From NCBI RefSeq assembly GCF_030123365.1, contig NZ_CP126107.1, positions 5,569,501 through 5,633,500 on the forward strand: 64,000 bases of DNA, read 5' to 3'. Below are positions 48,090 through 56,738 of the stretch, one piece after another. The notes below the pieces were generated by a model, which did no database searches, was not told the DNA's origin, and worked only from the letters and a program-made list of their open reading frames with translations. Both the position numbers and the translations under genes were made by a program. How positions within the stretch are numbered: the first letter of the stretch is position 1; the number at the start of each line of letters is the position of its first letter. Source of the stretch: Neobacillus sp. SuZ13 (lineage in GTDB: Bacteria > Bacillota > Bacilli > Bacillales > Cytobacillaceae).

Positions 48090-48250
48090 CAAAAAGGCTA
48101 TACTAATCAAACGTTTGATTGAAACAGCCACAGGGACTGATTTATTAGAATTCCTCCTACAAAGTGTGTGCAAAGATTGTCGAGAGGAATAAATTAATTT
48201 CGCAGGAAATATCCCTTTATTCCACAAAATTAGATAGGTTTCTCATAAGC
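48090..48250. repeat. AATCAAACGTTTGATT dispersed repeat (copy 2)
   Basis: GGCTATACTAATCAAACGTT and TTGATTGAAACAGCC form a hairpin (48096-48129) centred on the perfect palindrome AATCAAACGTTTGATT (48105-48120). ATTGTCGAGAGG, TTTCGCAGGAAAT and ATTCCACAAAATTAGATAGG follow, matching copy 1 at 46345-46490. A shorter third copy is at 47945-47975. Confidence 0.8.
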
Positions 48251-48272
48251 TGGGGTCTGACCCCCGAATCAA

Positions 48273-48321
48273 CAAAAAAACACACCCAGACAGCAAGAAT
48301 TACCTGAATGAGTGTGTGTTT
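48273..48321 (-). terminator. Terminator of the SLC13 operon
   Basis: On the minus strand AACACACAC and GTGTGTTTTTTTG pair around a long loop past the permease stop codon and end in a T-run. A GGGGTCTGACCCCC palindrome adjoins it at about 48252-48265. Confidence 0.65.
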
Positions 48322-48383
48322 TGCTATTATTGGTTTTTGATTGAAACTTTTAAAGCGATTTCATTTAATCTCATCCCACTTTA

Positions 48384-49667
48384 TCAGTTTACAGGGAAAA
48401 TAAGCATAGCACCTGCACACAGCACAATTATACGGATCAGGTACATAGGTACTGAGAACAACCAGAACTGTGAAAGCTTATATTTACCCATGCCTAAAAT
48501 CATTGCAGGCATACCATCGATTGGCATGTACCCGCCGTTCCATCCAGATACTACAACTGCAACTGCGGCAGCAACAGGATTAAGTCCCAAACTAAGGCTA
48601 GTTGCAATAGCGATTGGCGCAAAGATGAATACAGAACCCATATTTGAACCAGTAAATGTAGCACAGGTACTAGTTAGAAGTGCAAAGATCAAGATAAGAA
48701 TGAATGGACTGATATTAGTACCTAATGAATCCGCCACAACCTTTCCGATCATAGCAGTAAATCCAGAGTTAGCCAGAGCGTCAGCAACACCGATCACACC
48801 GGCCATCATAAGGATTACAGGTGCACCCATATTGTCGCGAACTTCCTTGAAGTCAAGTACGTTGATGATTAGTAAGACTGCTCCTGCAAGACCAGGGATT
48901 ACATAGGAAGCATTGCCCAATTGGTTCATAAGCATCATACCAATAACACTAAGAACAAATAGAGCGATGGTAGTGTATTCTTTCCATACAGGCATAGCCA
49001 CCATATCAGCCGTAGCCGCCACCTCATCCATGACGGAATCTTCCGAAATTGGATGATCTGGTAGAAGACGATAAGCAACCAAACTCCATGCTAAGAACCC
49101 AAGAGCCAGGATGAGATTCACTACAGCAAATTTCGTCATTGAAAGCCCGTCATGATAACCTGCCGTTTCCAGTACGCTGACAGTAACACCATAGAAGAGT
49201 GCTACATTGAAAGGAATCAAAGGGTGGTTAGTAGCAAACCCCAAAGGCATCATCAGTTTAGACGTAGGCATTTTTTTATTGTAAGGGATAGTAGATATCA
49301 AAGATAAAATGAGTACATAGTAACCAGTGGCACCGGCACCTGGTAAACTGGCACCAAGCATAACTACCACAAGCAAAAGAGCATAGCTCTTATAACCGCC
49401 TTTATTTACCAAAGCAAGCATAGAGGCCTGAACCTTACCAATCAAGCTAGTCTTCATTAGTCCCGCCATAACAACCATAAAGCCAGCAATCATGATAACA
49501 CTTGGGTTAATGAAGCCTGCGAAAGCCTGCTGAACAGTAGACAAACCGGTGACTACTAGCAGAAGGCAGGCCAGGATTGGTGGTGCACCAAAGGCCATCT
49601 TGTCTGACATAATCAATCCAATCATTAGGATCAAGATACCAAGGGCAAGAATCATGTGCAATGTCAT
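48384..49667 (-). CDS. SLC13/CitMHS-type anion permease
   Basis: This 427-residue membrane transporter has about 11-12 hydrophobic helices. The pattern (FINPSVIMIAGFMVVMAGLM, GASLPGAGATGYYVLILSL, PLGFATNHPLIPFNVALFYG, GSNMGSVFIFAPIAIATS) fits the divalent-anion:Na+ or ion-transporter superfamily that takes up carboxylates or acid sugars. It is the last gene of the acid-sugar operon, 90 bases past the sialidase-like gene, and is the likely importer of the pathway substrate. The substrate is unknown. Confidence 0.88.
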   Translation of the reverse strand: MTLHMILALGILILMIGLIMSDKMAFGAPPILACLLLVVTGLSTVQQAFAGFINPSVIMIAGFMVVMAGLMKTSLIGKVQASMLALVNKGGYKSYALLLVVVMLGASLPGAGATGYYVLILSLISTIPYNKKMPTSKLMMPLGFATNHPLIPFNVALFYGVTVSVLETAGYHDGLSMTKFAVVNLILALGFLAWSLVAYRLLPDHPISEDSVMDEVAATADMVAMPVWKEYTTIALFVLSVIGMMLMNQLGNASYVIPGLAGAVLLIINVLDFKEVRDNMGAPVILMMAGVIGVADALANSGFTAMIGKVVADSLGTNISPFILILIFALLTSTCATFTGSNMGSVFIFAPIAIATSLSLGLNPVAAAVAVVVSGWNGGYMPIDGMPAMILGMGKYKLSQFWLFSVPMYLIRIIVLCAGAMLIFPVN

Positions 49668-49756
49668 ATCTTATTTCTCCTCTCTTAATAACCAAGTTAA
49701 CTTGATAGTTTGTTAAATTGGTTTTATCCCAAAGCGGTCAGGTGATAACTTACGAT

Positions 49757-50923
49757 CTAACTGATTTCTCCAGATGTAGGATTGTAAACCCCTTCATTTT
49801 CACGTTTTTCACCATATATATCTTCAACTGAAAAACTATTATATTTTACACATAATCTATTCTTATATGCGTACACTAAATGTAATCGTCTCTCTGCATC
49901 TTGATAAATAGTAGGATATTCAAATTGTGAATTATTCGTTTTATTCTCTGTTCCAATGAAACCTTCTGCGTGTTCAATAATTCGACCGATTGGCCAAGTA
50001 TGTCCGCCATCTTCAGACACTGATACTACTACCGGGTTTCTTAATCCAGGCCATGCTACTTTCCCTTTTTCAGGATTATTAGCAGCGTTTGCATTATACG
50101 CAATAGCAATGGCACCGTTATCCAATTTAATTGCACTTATACTCGCATTATTATTTGGTAAGATGGTTGGCTCAGGCGCTGTCCAAGAATCTCCGAAATC
50201 TTTTGACTCACTTCTATAAATATAATCCGCAAATCTACTTCTCATAAATGCCACTAAATGACCATCTTCTAATTCGATAACATTGGCATGTACTCGTCCG
50301 TTACTATCAGGCATGCGTACTTCTTTCCATGTTAGTCCTTCATCATCTGATACTTGAAATACGGTAGGATCGTTTGTAAGACCTAATTCTGAATCTTCAC
50401 AGATCCACGTGCTAAAGATCCATCTGCCATTACTTAATACTTGAATCGCTTGTCGAACAAATATACCTGGCTGGCTAAATAATACTTCCGGTTCTGTCCA
50501 TGTTTCACCATTGTCGTATGTTTTCTGATATTTAATAATGGATGTAAACTGCATATTATCTTTACCTGGTTGTCGACCTTCCTGGGAAGTATAGATTAAC
50601 CAGATGGATTTATCAGGCGCTTGGAAGAATGATGGGTTTTGCTCACTACGCGTATCATCTTGCGAGACAACTTTCGGTTCATTCCACTCCCCCGATTCAT
50701 GATCAAATTTTGATAATACAATGGAAATATCGGGACTGCCTTCAAATGAACCCGCAAACCATGCACATAATAAATCCCCATTGTCTAACTTGATAATAGA
50801 TGGTGCATGTGCGGTTGGAAAAGGACCAGATGGAATTAAAGAAAAATCAATATTTGTAAAATCATTATGATATAACTTACCATTTGGAATTGACTGGTTA
50901 ACTACTAATCTTGTATTACTCAT
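49757..50923 (-). CDS. Sialidase-like BNR-repeat protein without a signal peptide
   Basis: This protein of about 388 residues has a six-bladed-propeller look (BNR_2-type). Seen: the opening PTAHAPSIIKLDNGDLLCAW and Asp-box-like turns DNGETWTEP, SDDEGLTWKEV, SKDFGDSWTAP and SEDGGHTWPIG. It has no signal peptide, so it should work in the cytoplasm on an imported compound. The start is ATG at 50923 with AGGTG upstream. In known families such proteins act as sialidases or related glycosidases and lyases. In this operon it would release or modify the acid sugar that the downstream enzymes handle. The reaction is not known. Confidence 0.82.
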   Translation of the reverse strand: MSNTRLVVNQSIPNGKLYHNDFTNIDFSLIPSGPFPTAHAPSIIKLDNGDLLCAWFAGSFEGSPDISIVLSKFDHESGEWNEPKVVSQDDTRSEQNPSFFQAPDKSIWLIYTSQEGRQPGKDNMQFTSIIKYQKTYDNGETWTEPEVLFSQPGIFVRQAIQVLSNGRWIFSTWICEDSELGLTNDPTVFQVSDDEGLTWKEVRMPDSNGRVHANVIELEDGHLVAFMRSRFADYIYRSESKDFGDSWTAPEPTILPNNNASISAIKLDNGAIAIAYNANAANNPEKGKVAWPGLRNPVVVSVSEDGGHTWPIGRIIEHAEGFIGTENKTNNSQFEYPTIYQDAERRLHLVYAYKNRLCVKYNSFSVEDIYGEKRENEGVYNPTSGEIS

Positions 50924-50953
50924 ACTAATCACCTAATCACCCTATCTTTCTGA

Positions 50954-51403
50954 TTAAATTTCTATCTTAATTACCGCTTTCTTATATTTCGTCGCTTGAT
51001 TTATATGTTTTAACGCTTTATGTCCATCGTGAGGCAGACAAATATAGGCCATACCCTTATCAATTTTCATGATTTCTTTCGGACTGCCGTTTAATCGAAC
51101 TACATCCTTTTCCGCATTATATTCAACCTCTACTACTAATTCATTAATGGGGGTCCAGGCAACATATTCCGAACCACCCAAAACAAGTTGAATATCCATA
51201 TATTTTTTATGTGCTTCAAAGGTTCCTTCATCGATAGGATTCGTAGTACCTTCCTGAAAGAACAAATAACCACCATCAAAATCAAATTGCTTATGATAAT
51301 CTAGTTCGACTTCATTTAATCTCTCTAAACCGTTGGCGATTTTTGGATTTAATGATCTATATTCATCTAAATTTTCTATTAAATCTATTATCACACAATT
51401 CAC
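50954..51403 (-). CDS. YhcH/YjgK/YiaL-family protein
   Basis: This 149-residue cupin-like beta-barrel protein has the family blocks FEAHKKYMDIQLVLGGSE and CLPHDGHKALKH, which hold the conserved His and Glu. Members (for example NanQ in E. coli) open or mutarotate sialic acid and other sugar acids. It lies between the sialidase-like and PdxA2 genes with short gaps of 30 and 8 bases, clearly inside the operon. Its presence supports a ulosonic-acid-like or sugar-acid substrate. The start is GTG with a weak site. Confidence 0.9.
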   Translation of the reverse strand: MNCVIIDLIENLDEYRSLNPKIANGLERLNEVELDYHKQFDFDGGYLFFQEGTTNPIDEGTFEAHKKYMDIQLVLGGSEYVAWTPINELVVEVEYNAEKDVVRLNGSPKEIMKIDKGMAYICLPHDGHKALKHINQATKYKKAVIKIEI

Positions 51404-51411
51404 TTCGTTTC

Positions 51412-52440
51412 TTAATTAGCATTATTTGCTAGCTGTACCGCGTAATCAATGGCATTTTCAAGACTAAGTTCACTCGCAGTCATCTTACCGGCTTGGTCGA
51501 ATGCTGTTCCATGATCAACTGAGGTTCGGATAATTGGTAATCCCAATGTAATATTGACTCCAGAAACTTCTTTCCATTTATTTTCTTCTTTATCATATAC
51601 AAACCCTAAAAGTTTTAATGGGATATGTCCTTGGTCATGGTACATGACCACAACGATATCATACATTCCACCACGAGCTTTTGAGAAAACAGTATCTGCA
51701 GGTAATGGTCCGAATACATTAATCCCTTCACTTTTAGCTGCTTCAATAGCAGGGATGATCTCATCAATTTCTTCCGTACCAAACAATCCGTTTTCTCCAC
51801 AATGTGGATTTAATCCCGCCACTGCAATCCTTGGATTTTCGATCCCCAAGTTTAAACAAGCATGATGTGCAATGTTTATTACATCTAATACTCTCTCTTT
51901 TTTAACTAAATCGCAGGCTTGTCTTAAAGAAACATGCGTTGAAACGTGAACCACTCTTAAATCACCATCAGCTAACATCATAGAAAATTTATTCGTATTT
52001 GTAAGCTCTCCATAAATTTCAGTATGACCTGCAAAGTGATGCCCTGCTATGTTTAACGCTTCTTTATTTAATGGATTCGTAACGGTAGCATCTACTTTCC
52101 CTTCAAGGGCTAATTGAATGACTTTTTCCACATAGAGATATGCCGCATTTCCAGCCACACTAGACACTTCACCAATCGGTAATTCATTTCCATCTACAGA
52201 AGCTAAGTCAATGACATCCATTGTTCCCCATTCATACAATCCATCTTCCGGTGTAGTAATGGCATTTACTTTCAAATTAATCTCTGGGTAGTTCTCTAAA
52301 TATCTCTCGACAATACTTTTATCTCCAATTAGTAAGGGGTTACATTTCTCATATAAGCCTTTCTTTTGAAAAGCTTTGATTGAAATTTCAGGTCCGATAC
52401 CTGCAGGATCACCCATTGTTATTCCGATAATTTTTTTCAT
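51412..52440 (-). CDS. pdxA2: PdxA2-type 4-phospho-(D/L)-acid-sugar dehydrogenase
   Basis: This 342-residue protein is a paralog of PdxA: GITMGDPAGIGPEISIKAF at the start, metal-ligand His in HHFAGHTEIY and VVMYHDQGHIPLKLLGF. In the described D-threonate/D-erythronate pathway, DUF1537 kinase makes a 4-phospho-acid and PdxA2 oxidises and decarboxylates it to DHAP. The kinase gene lies in the same operon, which favours this role over vitamin B6 synthesis. The exact stereochemistry of the substrate is not readable. Confidence 0.9.
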   Translation of the reverse strand: MKKIIGITMGDPAGIGPEISIKAFQKKGLYEKCNPLLIGDKSIVERYLENYPEINLKVNAITTPEDGLYEWGTMDVIDLASVDGNELPIGEVSSVAGNAAYLYVEKVIQLALEGKVDATVTNPLNKEALNIAGHHFAGHTEIYGELTNTNKFSMMLADGDLRVVHVSTHVSLRQACDLVKKERVLDVINIAHHACLNLGIENPRIAVAGLNPHCGENGLFGTEEIDEIIPAIEAAKSEGINVFGPLPADTVFSKARGGMYDIVVVMYHDQGHIPLKLLGFVYDKEENKWKEVSGVNITLGLPIIRTSVDHGTAFDQAGKMTASELSLENAIDYAVQLANNAN

Positions 52441-52457
52441 AATGTCCTCCTAACTAA

Positions 52458-53357
52458 CTACTTCATTCCTAATTCAATATTTTCATTTAATACTGATTTT
52501 AATGCTGTAATTCCTTCATCAGACACTTGATTAAATGGTGCTCGGCACTTCCCTACCGGATAGCCTAGTAGTTCAACAGCCGTTTTTACCACAGTATTTG
52601 GATTCGCAAATTTAAAACAATCTCTGAAACTTCTGATAGAATCTTGATATTTACGAGCTTCTTCGATATCACCATTAATAAATTGTTCATATATTTGTGC
52701 CATAGTAAACGGATAAACATTAGAACATCCTGCAATTCCGCCAGTTCCCCCAGCAAGCAGCGTCCATAATATTAAGGAATCATTACCTGATAAGACAGAA
52801 AAATCTTCTCTATTTCTTGTTCTTTCAATATATTGAAGAATAGTATCAAAGTTTCCACTACTATCTTTGACACCAACAATATTGTCAATTTGACTTAGTC
52901 TTTCAACCGTCGCAGGTTGAATAGAATTACCCGTTCTAGCTGGAATATTGTATAAAACAATTGGCATATCAACCGCTTCAGCAACTGTTTTAAAATGAGT
53001 ATAGATCTCTTCTTGAGTGGCTGTTGCAAAATAAGGTGTAATGATTGATAGGTAGTCTACACCAACACGCTTTGCTTCTAGTGACAAGCGAATGGTATCT
53101 TGAGTTCCAACTAATCCTGTGGATGCATAAACTGGAACTCTCCCGGCTACTGTATCGACTACTGTTTCCATGACTTTCACTTTTTCTTGTTCACTTAAAA
53201 TATAACCTTCCCCATTCGTACCAAACGCAAAAATACCATGAACACCATACTCAATGACTCTATTCACCTGATTTACGAGTTCTTCATAGTTAACTTCTTC
53301 ATTGTCATACATGGGTGTAACAATTGGTGAAATAATTCCTTTTAATTTGTTTTGCAC
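52458..53357 (-). CDS. DapA-family (DHDPS/NAL superfamily) aldolase
   Basis: This class-I pyruvate aldolase is about 299 residues. Seen: GTNGEGYILSEQEK (normally GTTGE in DHDPS), YNIPARTGNSI with the catalytic Tyr, and GVKDSSGNFD with the Schiff-base Lys. Operon context (YhcH, sialidase-like, PdxA2, Fe-alcohol dehydrogenase) argues for cleavage of a 2-keto-3-deoxy acid rather than lysine synthesis. The start is the second GTG, with AGGAG 8 bases upstream; the first GTG overlaps that site. Substrate unknown. Confidence 0.88.
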   Translation of the reverse strand: MQNKLKGIISPIVTPMYDNEEVNYEELVNQVNRVIEYGVHGIFAFGTNGEGYILSEQEKVKVMETVVDTVAGRVPVYASTGLVGTQDTIRLSLEAKRVGVDYLSIITPYFATATQEEIYTHFKTVAEAVDMPIVLYNIPARTGNSIQPATVERLSQIDNIVGVKDSSGNFDTILQYIERTRNREDFSVLSGNDSLILWTLLAGGTGGIAGCSNVYPFTMAQIYEQFINGDIEEARKYQDSIRSFRDCFKFANPNTVVKTAVELLGYPVGKCRAPFNQVSDEGITALKSVLNENIELGMK

Positions 53358-53368
53358 ACGAATCACTC

Positions 53369-54526
53369 CTACATAATTTCTAGATAAATTTTACGAGCAT
53401 CTTCTGGTGTTACTTCTCTCATATTATTCACAAGTAATCTTTGAACTTCCATTCCAGCCTCAACTAATCCTTCAAGATCTTCCTCCGGCACATGGAAAGT
53501 TTTTAAGCTAGTTGGAATTTCAAGTGTTTTCACAATGTTTTCAATTAAATCAATGATATATTTTGACTTTTCATTTACAGTTAATTCTTCATCTTTTTCC
53601 TTTACCACTCGATCATAGGCTTTAGCTAATAGGTCTTTAATAACTGGCTCATTAAACTTCATAACTGGTGTTAGTAGAATTGCGTTAGAAACACCATGTG
53701 CAATGTGATATTTTCCACCTAAAGGATAAGACAAGGCATGAACAGCAGTAGTCCCTGAAGAAGTAATCGCTACCCCAGCATAGAAAGAACCTAATAACAT
53801 ATTACGCTTCGCTTCAAGTGCATCTGGATTTGTGCATGCTTCAATAATGTTATTCATAATTAAATCTAATGCCTCTAGTGCAAAGGTATCACTGATTGGG
53901 TTAGCTTTTTTTGAAGTAAAACATTCGATAGCATGTGCTAGAGCATCAATACCTGTTGCTGCAGCAATTGGTTTCGGTAAATTTTTTATCATTTTGCTTT
54001 CTAAAATAACATGGTCAGCAATTAATTCACCATTTACAATACCAACTTTTAAATTCTTCTCAGGTACACCTACAATACTATTAGGAGTTGCTTCAGATCC
54101 TGTACCAGCTGTGGTAGGAATCATTAATGTTGTCACTTGTTTTTTAGCTACTAACGGATCCTCTAGTAAATCTTTTACAGTATAATCATCAGTCGATAAC
54201 ACGGATGCTAATTTAGCGATATCCATAACACTTCCGCCACCAACTGCAATGATAAAATCAGAGTTCAATGCTTTAAAATGTTCAACAACCTCTTGAGCTT
54301 CAATGTAAGATGGCTCTGTTGGTATATCAGATAAGATTTCGTACTCAATATCATTCTTTTCAATAATACTGATGACTTCCTCTAGCAATCCGACTTTAAG
54401 GATGCCTTTATCTGTAAAAATCGTAATTTTTGTCACACCGTCTTTGATAATTGTATGGAGGTTTTGCATGGCATCTGAACCTGCAAACACATTTGTTGGC
54501 ATTTTTAAATTATATTGATTTAACAT
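53369..54526 (-). CDS. Iron-containing alcohol dehydrogenase
   Basis: This group-III dehydrogenase of about 385 residues has the NAD-binding GGGSVMDIAKLASVL, the TTAGTGSEATPNSIV block, and metal ligands DALAHAIECF (Asp/His) and HGVSNAILL with LGGKYHIAHG (His). It probably reduces the aldehyde left by the aldolase, or oxidises the imported substrate. The start is ATG at 54526, where AAAGGAG lies 9 bases upstream; it overlaps the kinase stop by 17 bases. The substrate is unknown. Confidence 0.9.
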   Translation of the reverse strand: MLNQYNLKMPTNVFAGSDAMQNLHTIIKDGVTKITIFTDKGILKVGLLEEVISIIEKNDIEYEILSDIPTEPSYIEAQEVVEHFKALNSDFIIAVGGGSVMDIAKLASVLSTDDYTVKDLLEDPLVAKKQVTTLMIPTTAGTGSEATPNSIVGVPEKNLKVGIVNGELIADHVILESKMIKNLPKPIAAATGIDALAHAIECFTSKKANPISDTFALEALDLIMNNIIEACTNPDALEAKRNMLLGSFYAGVAITSSGTTAVHALSYPLGGKYHIAHGVSNAILLTPVMKFNEPVIKDLLAKAYDRVVKEKDEELTVNEKSKYIIDLIENIVKTLEIPTSLKTFHVPEEDLEGLVEAGMEVQRLLVNNMREVTPEDARKIYLEIM

Positions 54527-55760
54527 AATACACATCTCCTTTGTCACTTATCAATGCATCTAATTTAATAAATAGATCTTCATCACCAAATCCGCCAGAT
54601 TTAGTAATGACATAATGTTCTTCATCCTTAAAATCAATGCTGCCAAGAACAATTCCAGGGAATAATTCTTTCAGAGGTTTAATTTCAGTAAGCCCCAATA
54701 CTCTCATCGATTGATATAATGTATCTCCACCTGTAAATAAAATCGTTCGCTTAATACCATTTGACAAAAGATTCTTTACTAAGTATCCAAGTGACTGTCC
54801 GATCCTAAATCTTAGTTCGTTTCCTTGATCAGGCAGTTGATATACTTGATCTGTCGATACATTCCCAAATGTTTCAAACATGAAAGGTTGTTCAATTTTT
54901 AAATATTGATGGATATTTTCTTGCCCTTTTACTGTATCCCAATATTGTTTATCCCAAAGTTGCTCTATCGTTAAAGATACTCTTTCAAATCCATTCACTT
55001 CCGCAAATCCGATTTGCTTTTTTGTTACTGGATTCACACTTCCACATACAATCAATAATGGAAGTTTAATATCGTTTTGAGTGGTATCCCTATTTTTAAA
55101 GATTATTTTTGCTAATGCTTTAGCAAACCCAGCACACCCCACCGTTATATTTAATGCATCATTCATTAATAGCTCATTCCCTAGAGATAACATCTCCTCA
55201 TCAGAGTGAGTTTCTATTAACAAAATGCTTTCTTCTTTTGGGGGAATTTCATATTTTTTTGTAATATAAGTTGTTAAATCTGCTTCTTTTAGTAGAAGAG
55301 ATGGGATATGGCTTTCAGTTACTGGTTCGTACGGATCTTGTCCAAAAACGCTTTCACTTACTGGTATTGAATCGATAAGTAATAATCCTTCACGACTAAA
55401 GCGATTTTGTTCTGGATACGCCGGTATAAATGGAATGGATACATCTTCGAAAACATCACTCAAAGCTTTTAACTCAGAAGCTACATTTCCTCTTAATGCT
55501 GAATCAACTTTTTTAAATATATATGGAATAGTTTCTTCTTTGGCTTTTAAGGCGATCTTCTTGATCACTTCATAGGCTTCAGATTTCTTCAAATATCTTG
55601 TTTCAGTATTGAAGACAAGTACTTCTAATTGATCTGTAGTTTCACCAAATTCAAACTCTAAATCAGAGGTCACTACAGTTTTAACACCATAATTAGAGAA
55701 TTGGACTCCAGTATCAAGTGCCCCCGTAAAATCGTCAGCCATTATAAGTACCCTTATCAT
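54510..55760 (-). CDS. Four-carbon acid sugar kinase, DUF1537 family
   Basis: This 416-residue kinase is of the family shown to phosphorylate D-threonate, L-threonate and D-erythronate. Seen: ADDFTGALDTGVQFSNYG at the N-terminus, a VDSALRGNV block, LFTGGDTLYQSMRVLG, and the C-terminal TKSGGFGDEDLF. It is the first gene of the operon. Its stop overlaps the dehydrogenase start. The control region upstream (55786-55920) holds a cre-like box and a block duplicated at 58004-58138. Confidence 0.92.
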   Translation of the reverse strand: MIRVLIMADDFTGALDTGVQFSNYGVKTVVTSDLEFEFGETTDQLEVLVFNTETRYLKKSEAYEVIKKIALKAKEETIPYIFKKVDSALRGNVASELKALSDVFEDVSIPFIPAYPEQNRFSREGLLLIDSIPVSESVFGQDPYEPVTESHIPSLLLKEADLTTYITKKYEIPPKEESILLIETHSDEEMLSLGNELLMNDALNITVGCAGFAKALAKIIFKNRDTTQNDIKLPLLIVCGSVNPVTKKQIGFAEVNGFERVSLTIEQLWDKQYWDTVKGQENIHQYLKIEQPFMFETFGNVSTDQVYQLPDQGNELRFRIGQSLGYLVKNLLSNGIKRTILFTGGDTLYQSMRVLGLTEIKPLKELFPGIVLGSIDFKDEEHYVITKSGGFGDEDLFIKLDALISDKGDVYYVKSI

Positions 55761-55785
55761 ATGTTCACCACCTACTTTATAATTG

Positions 55786-55920
55786 AATTATAGGTTTATA
55801 CTCTATCTAAAAAAATATGATATTCATAATTATTGTTACATTTTGAAACTCTTATATTGAAAACGTTACCACAATTCAAAGATTCACGTTATAATGTTTA
55901 AATATGAAACATATAAGGAG
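55786..55920. promoter_or_regulatory. Operon control region, copy 1 of a 135-bp duplication
   Basis: The block starts AATTATAGG and ends ATAAGGAG. It aligns without gaps to 58004-58138, with about 21 mismatches counted by eye. It holds the presumed promoter of the acid-sugar operon on the minus strand. On the plus strand it holds a TATAAT and an AAGGAGG ribosome site that now lead to no gene. It therefore looks like the old start of a divergent regulator gene. Confidence 0.85.
55858..55871. promoter_or_regulatory. cre-like box in control region copy 1
   Basis: TGAAAACGTTACCA fits the cre consensus TGWNANCGNTNWCA with one mismatch (C for W). It is aligned with a perfect cre in copy 2. It implies CcpA repression of the operon. 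Confidence 0.65.
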
Positions 55921-55940
55921 GTTCGCTTAAAGAATTGAGT

Positions 55941-55977
55941 AAAGAAAAAGGGAAAGAGTATAATTTCACTCTTTCCC
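55941..55977 (-). terminator. Terminator of the esterase-terC unit
   Basis: On the minus strand GGGAAAGAGT-GAAATTAT-ACTCTTTCCC runs into TTTTTCTTT. It lies eight bases past the terC stop codon and just outside copy 1 of the duplication. Confidence 0.9.
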
Positions 55978-55984
55978 TCAATAA

Positions 55985-56674
55985 TTATGCTGCTTGTCTT
56001 TCTTTAACTTTTCTTGCATTTCTTTGGTTTTTAACAAAACCTGCTCCAAGTATCATGGCTGTTACGATAGCTAGAATCGCATAAGACATAGTCCCATGTG
56101 GAAGATCAACTAATTTATCTAAACTTTTATCTTTTAAAATCATCTCTCCAGCGGTCCAAGTAAGAATACCAGCCCCAATATAGATAATGATCGGATATTT
56201 TTCCATCAAGTAAACAAGAAATTTAGAACCAATAATCATAAGCGGAATACTTATAGCAATCCCAGCAATTAATAGACCCATATGACCACCAGCAGCCCCG
56301 GCAACAGCAACAACATTGTCCAAGCTCATGGTTAAATCGGCAACCGCAATCGTAACAACTGCTTTCCAAATAGAGTTATGACTCTTTATGTGAGCATCTT
56401 CCTCTTTACCTTGGTCCAATACTCCCCATGCGATATATGCCAGCAATAAACCAGCAACAGCATGAATGTAAGGTATCCCCATAATCATCAGAACAACCGT
56501 AGCAAGGATAATACGGGCAATAACAGCAAATGCCGTACCAGCGAAAATCGCTTTATTTTGTAAATCTTTAGGTAATGATCGTGTTGCCATGGCAATGACT
56601 ACAGCATTATCACCAGATAGAATAATATCAATCATGATGATTTTTAATATTGTTATAATTACTTCTGTCTCCAT
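55985..56674 (-). CDS. TerC-family membrane protein, probable Mn2+ exporter
   Basis: This 229-residue protein has seven transmembrane helices and the TerC hallmarks DIILSGDNAVVIAMATRSL (helix 1) and DLTMSLDNVVAVAGAAGGH (helix 4), whose Asp and Asn residues bind metal. TerC proteins of Bacillus (MeeF/MeeY type) export Mn2+ and help metalate secreted enzymes. A yybP-ykoY Mn2+ riboswitch stands at the head of the transcript (57862-57965), which supports the metal role. The esterase gene lies between riboswitch and terC; the gap of 64 bases has no promoter I can identify. Confidence 0.9.
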   Translation of the reverse strand: METEVIITILKIIMIDIILSGDNAVVIAMATRSLPKDLQNKAIFAGTAFAVIARIILATVVLMIMGIPYIHAVAGLLLAYIAWGVLDQGKEEDAHIKSHNSIWKAVVTIAVADLTMSLDNVVAVAGAAGGHMGLLIAGIAISIPLMIIGSKFLVYLMEKYPIIIYIGAGILTWTAGEMILKDKSLDKLVDLPHGTMSYAILAIVTAMILGAGFVKNQRNARKVKERQAA

Positions 56675-56738
56675 TTATTAAAACCTCTTTCTGCTCATTA
56701 ATTATTGTCAGCTTGTCCTAATGCAATAGATAGTTTTC

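Noticed and set aside
48316..48906. A 196-codon plus-strand frame
   Set aside because: It mirrors the permease on the minus strand; the transmembrane-rich opposite strand leaves it without stops.
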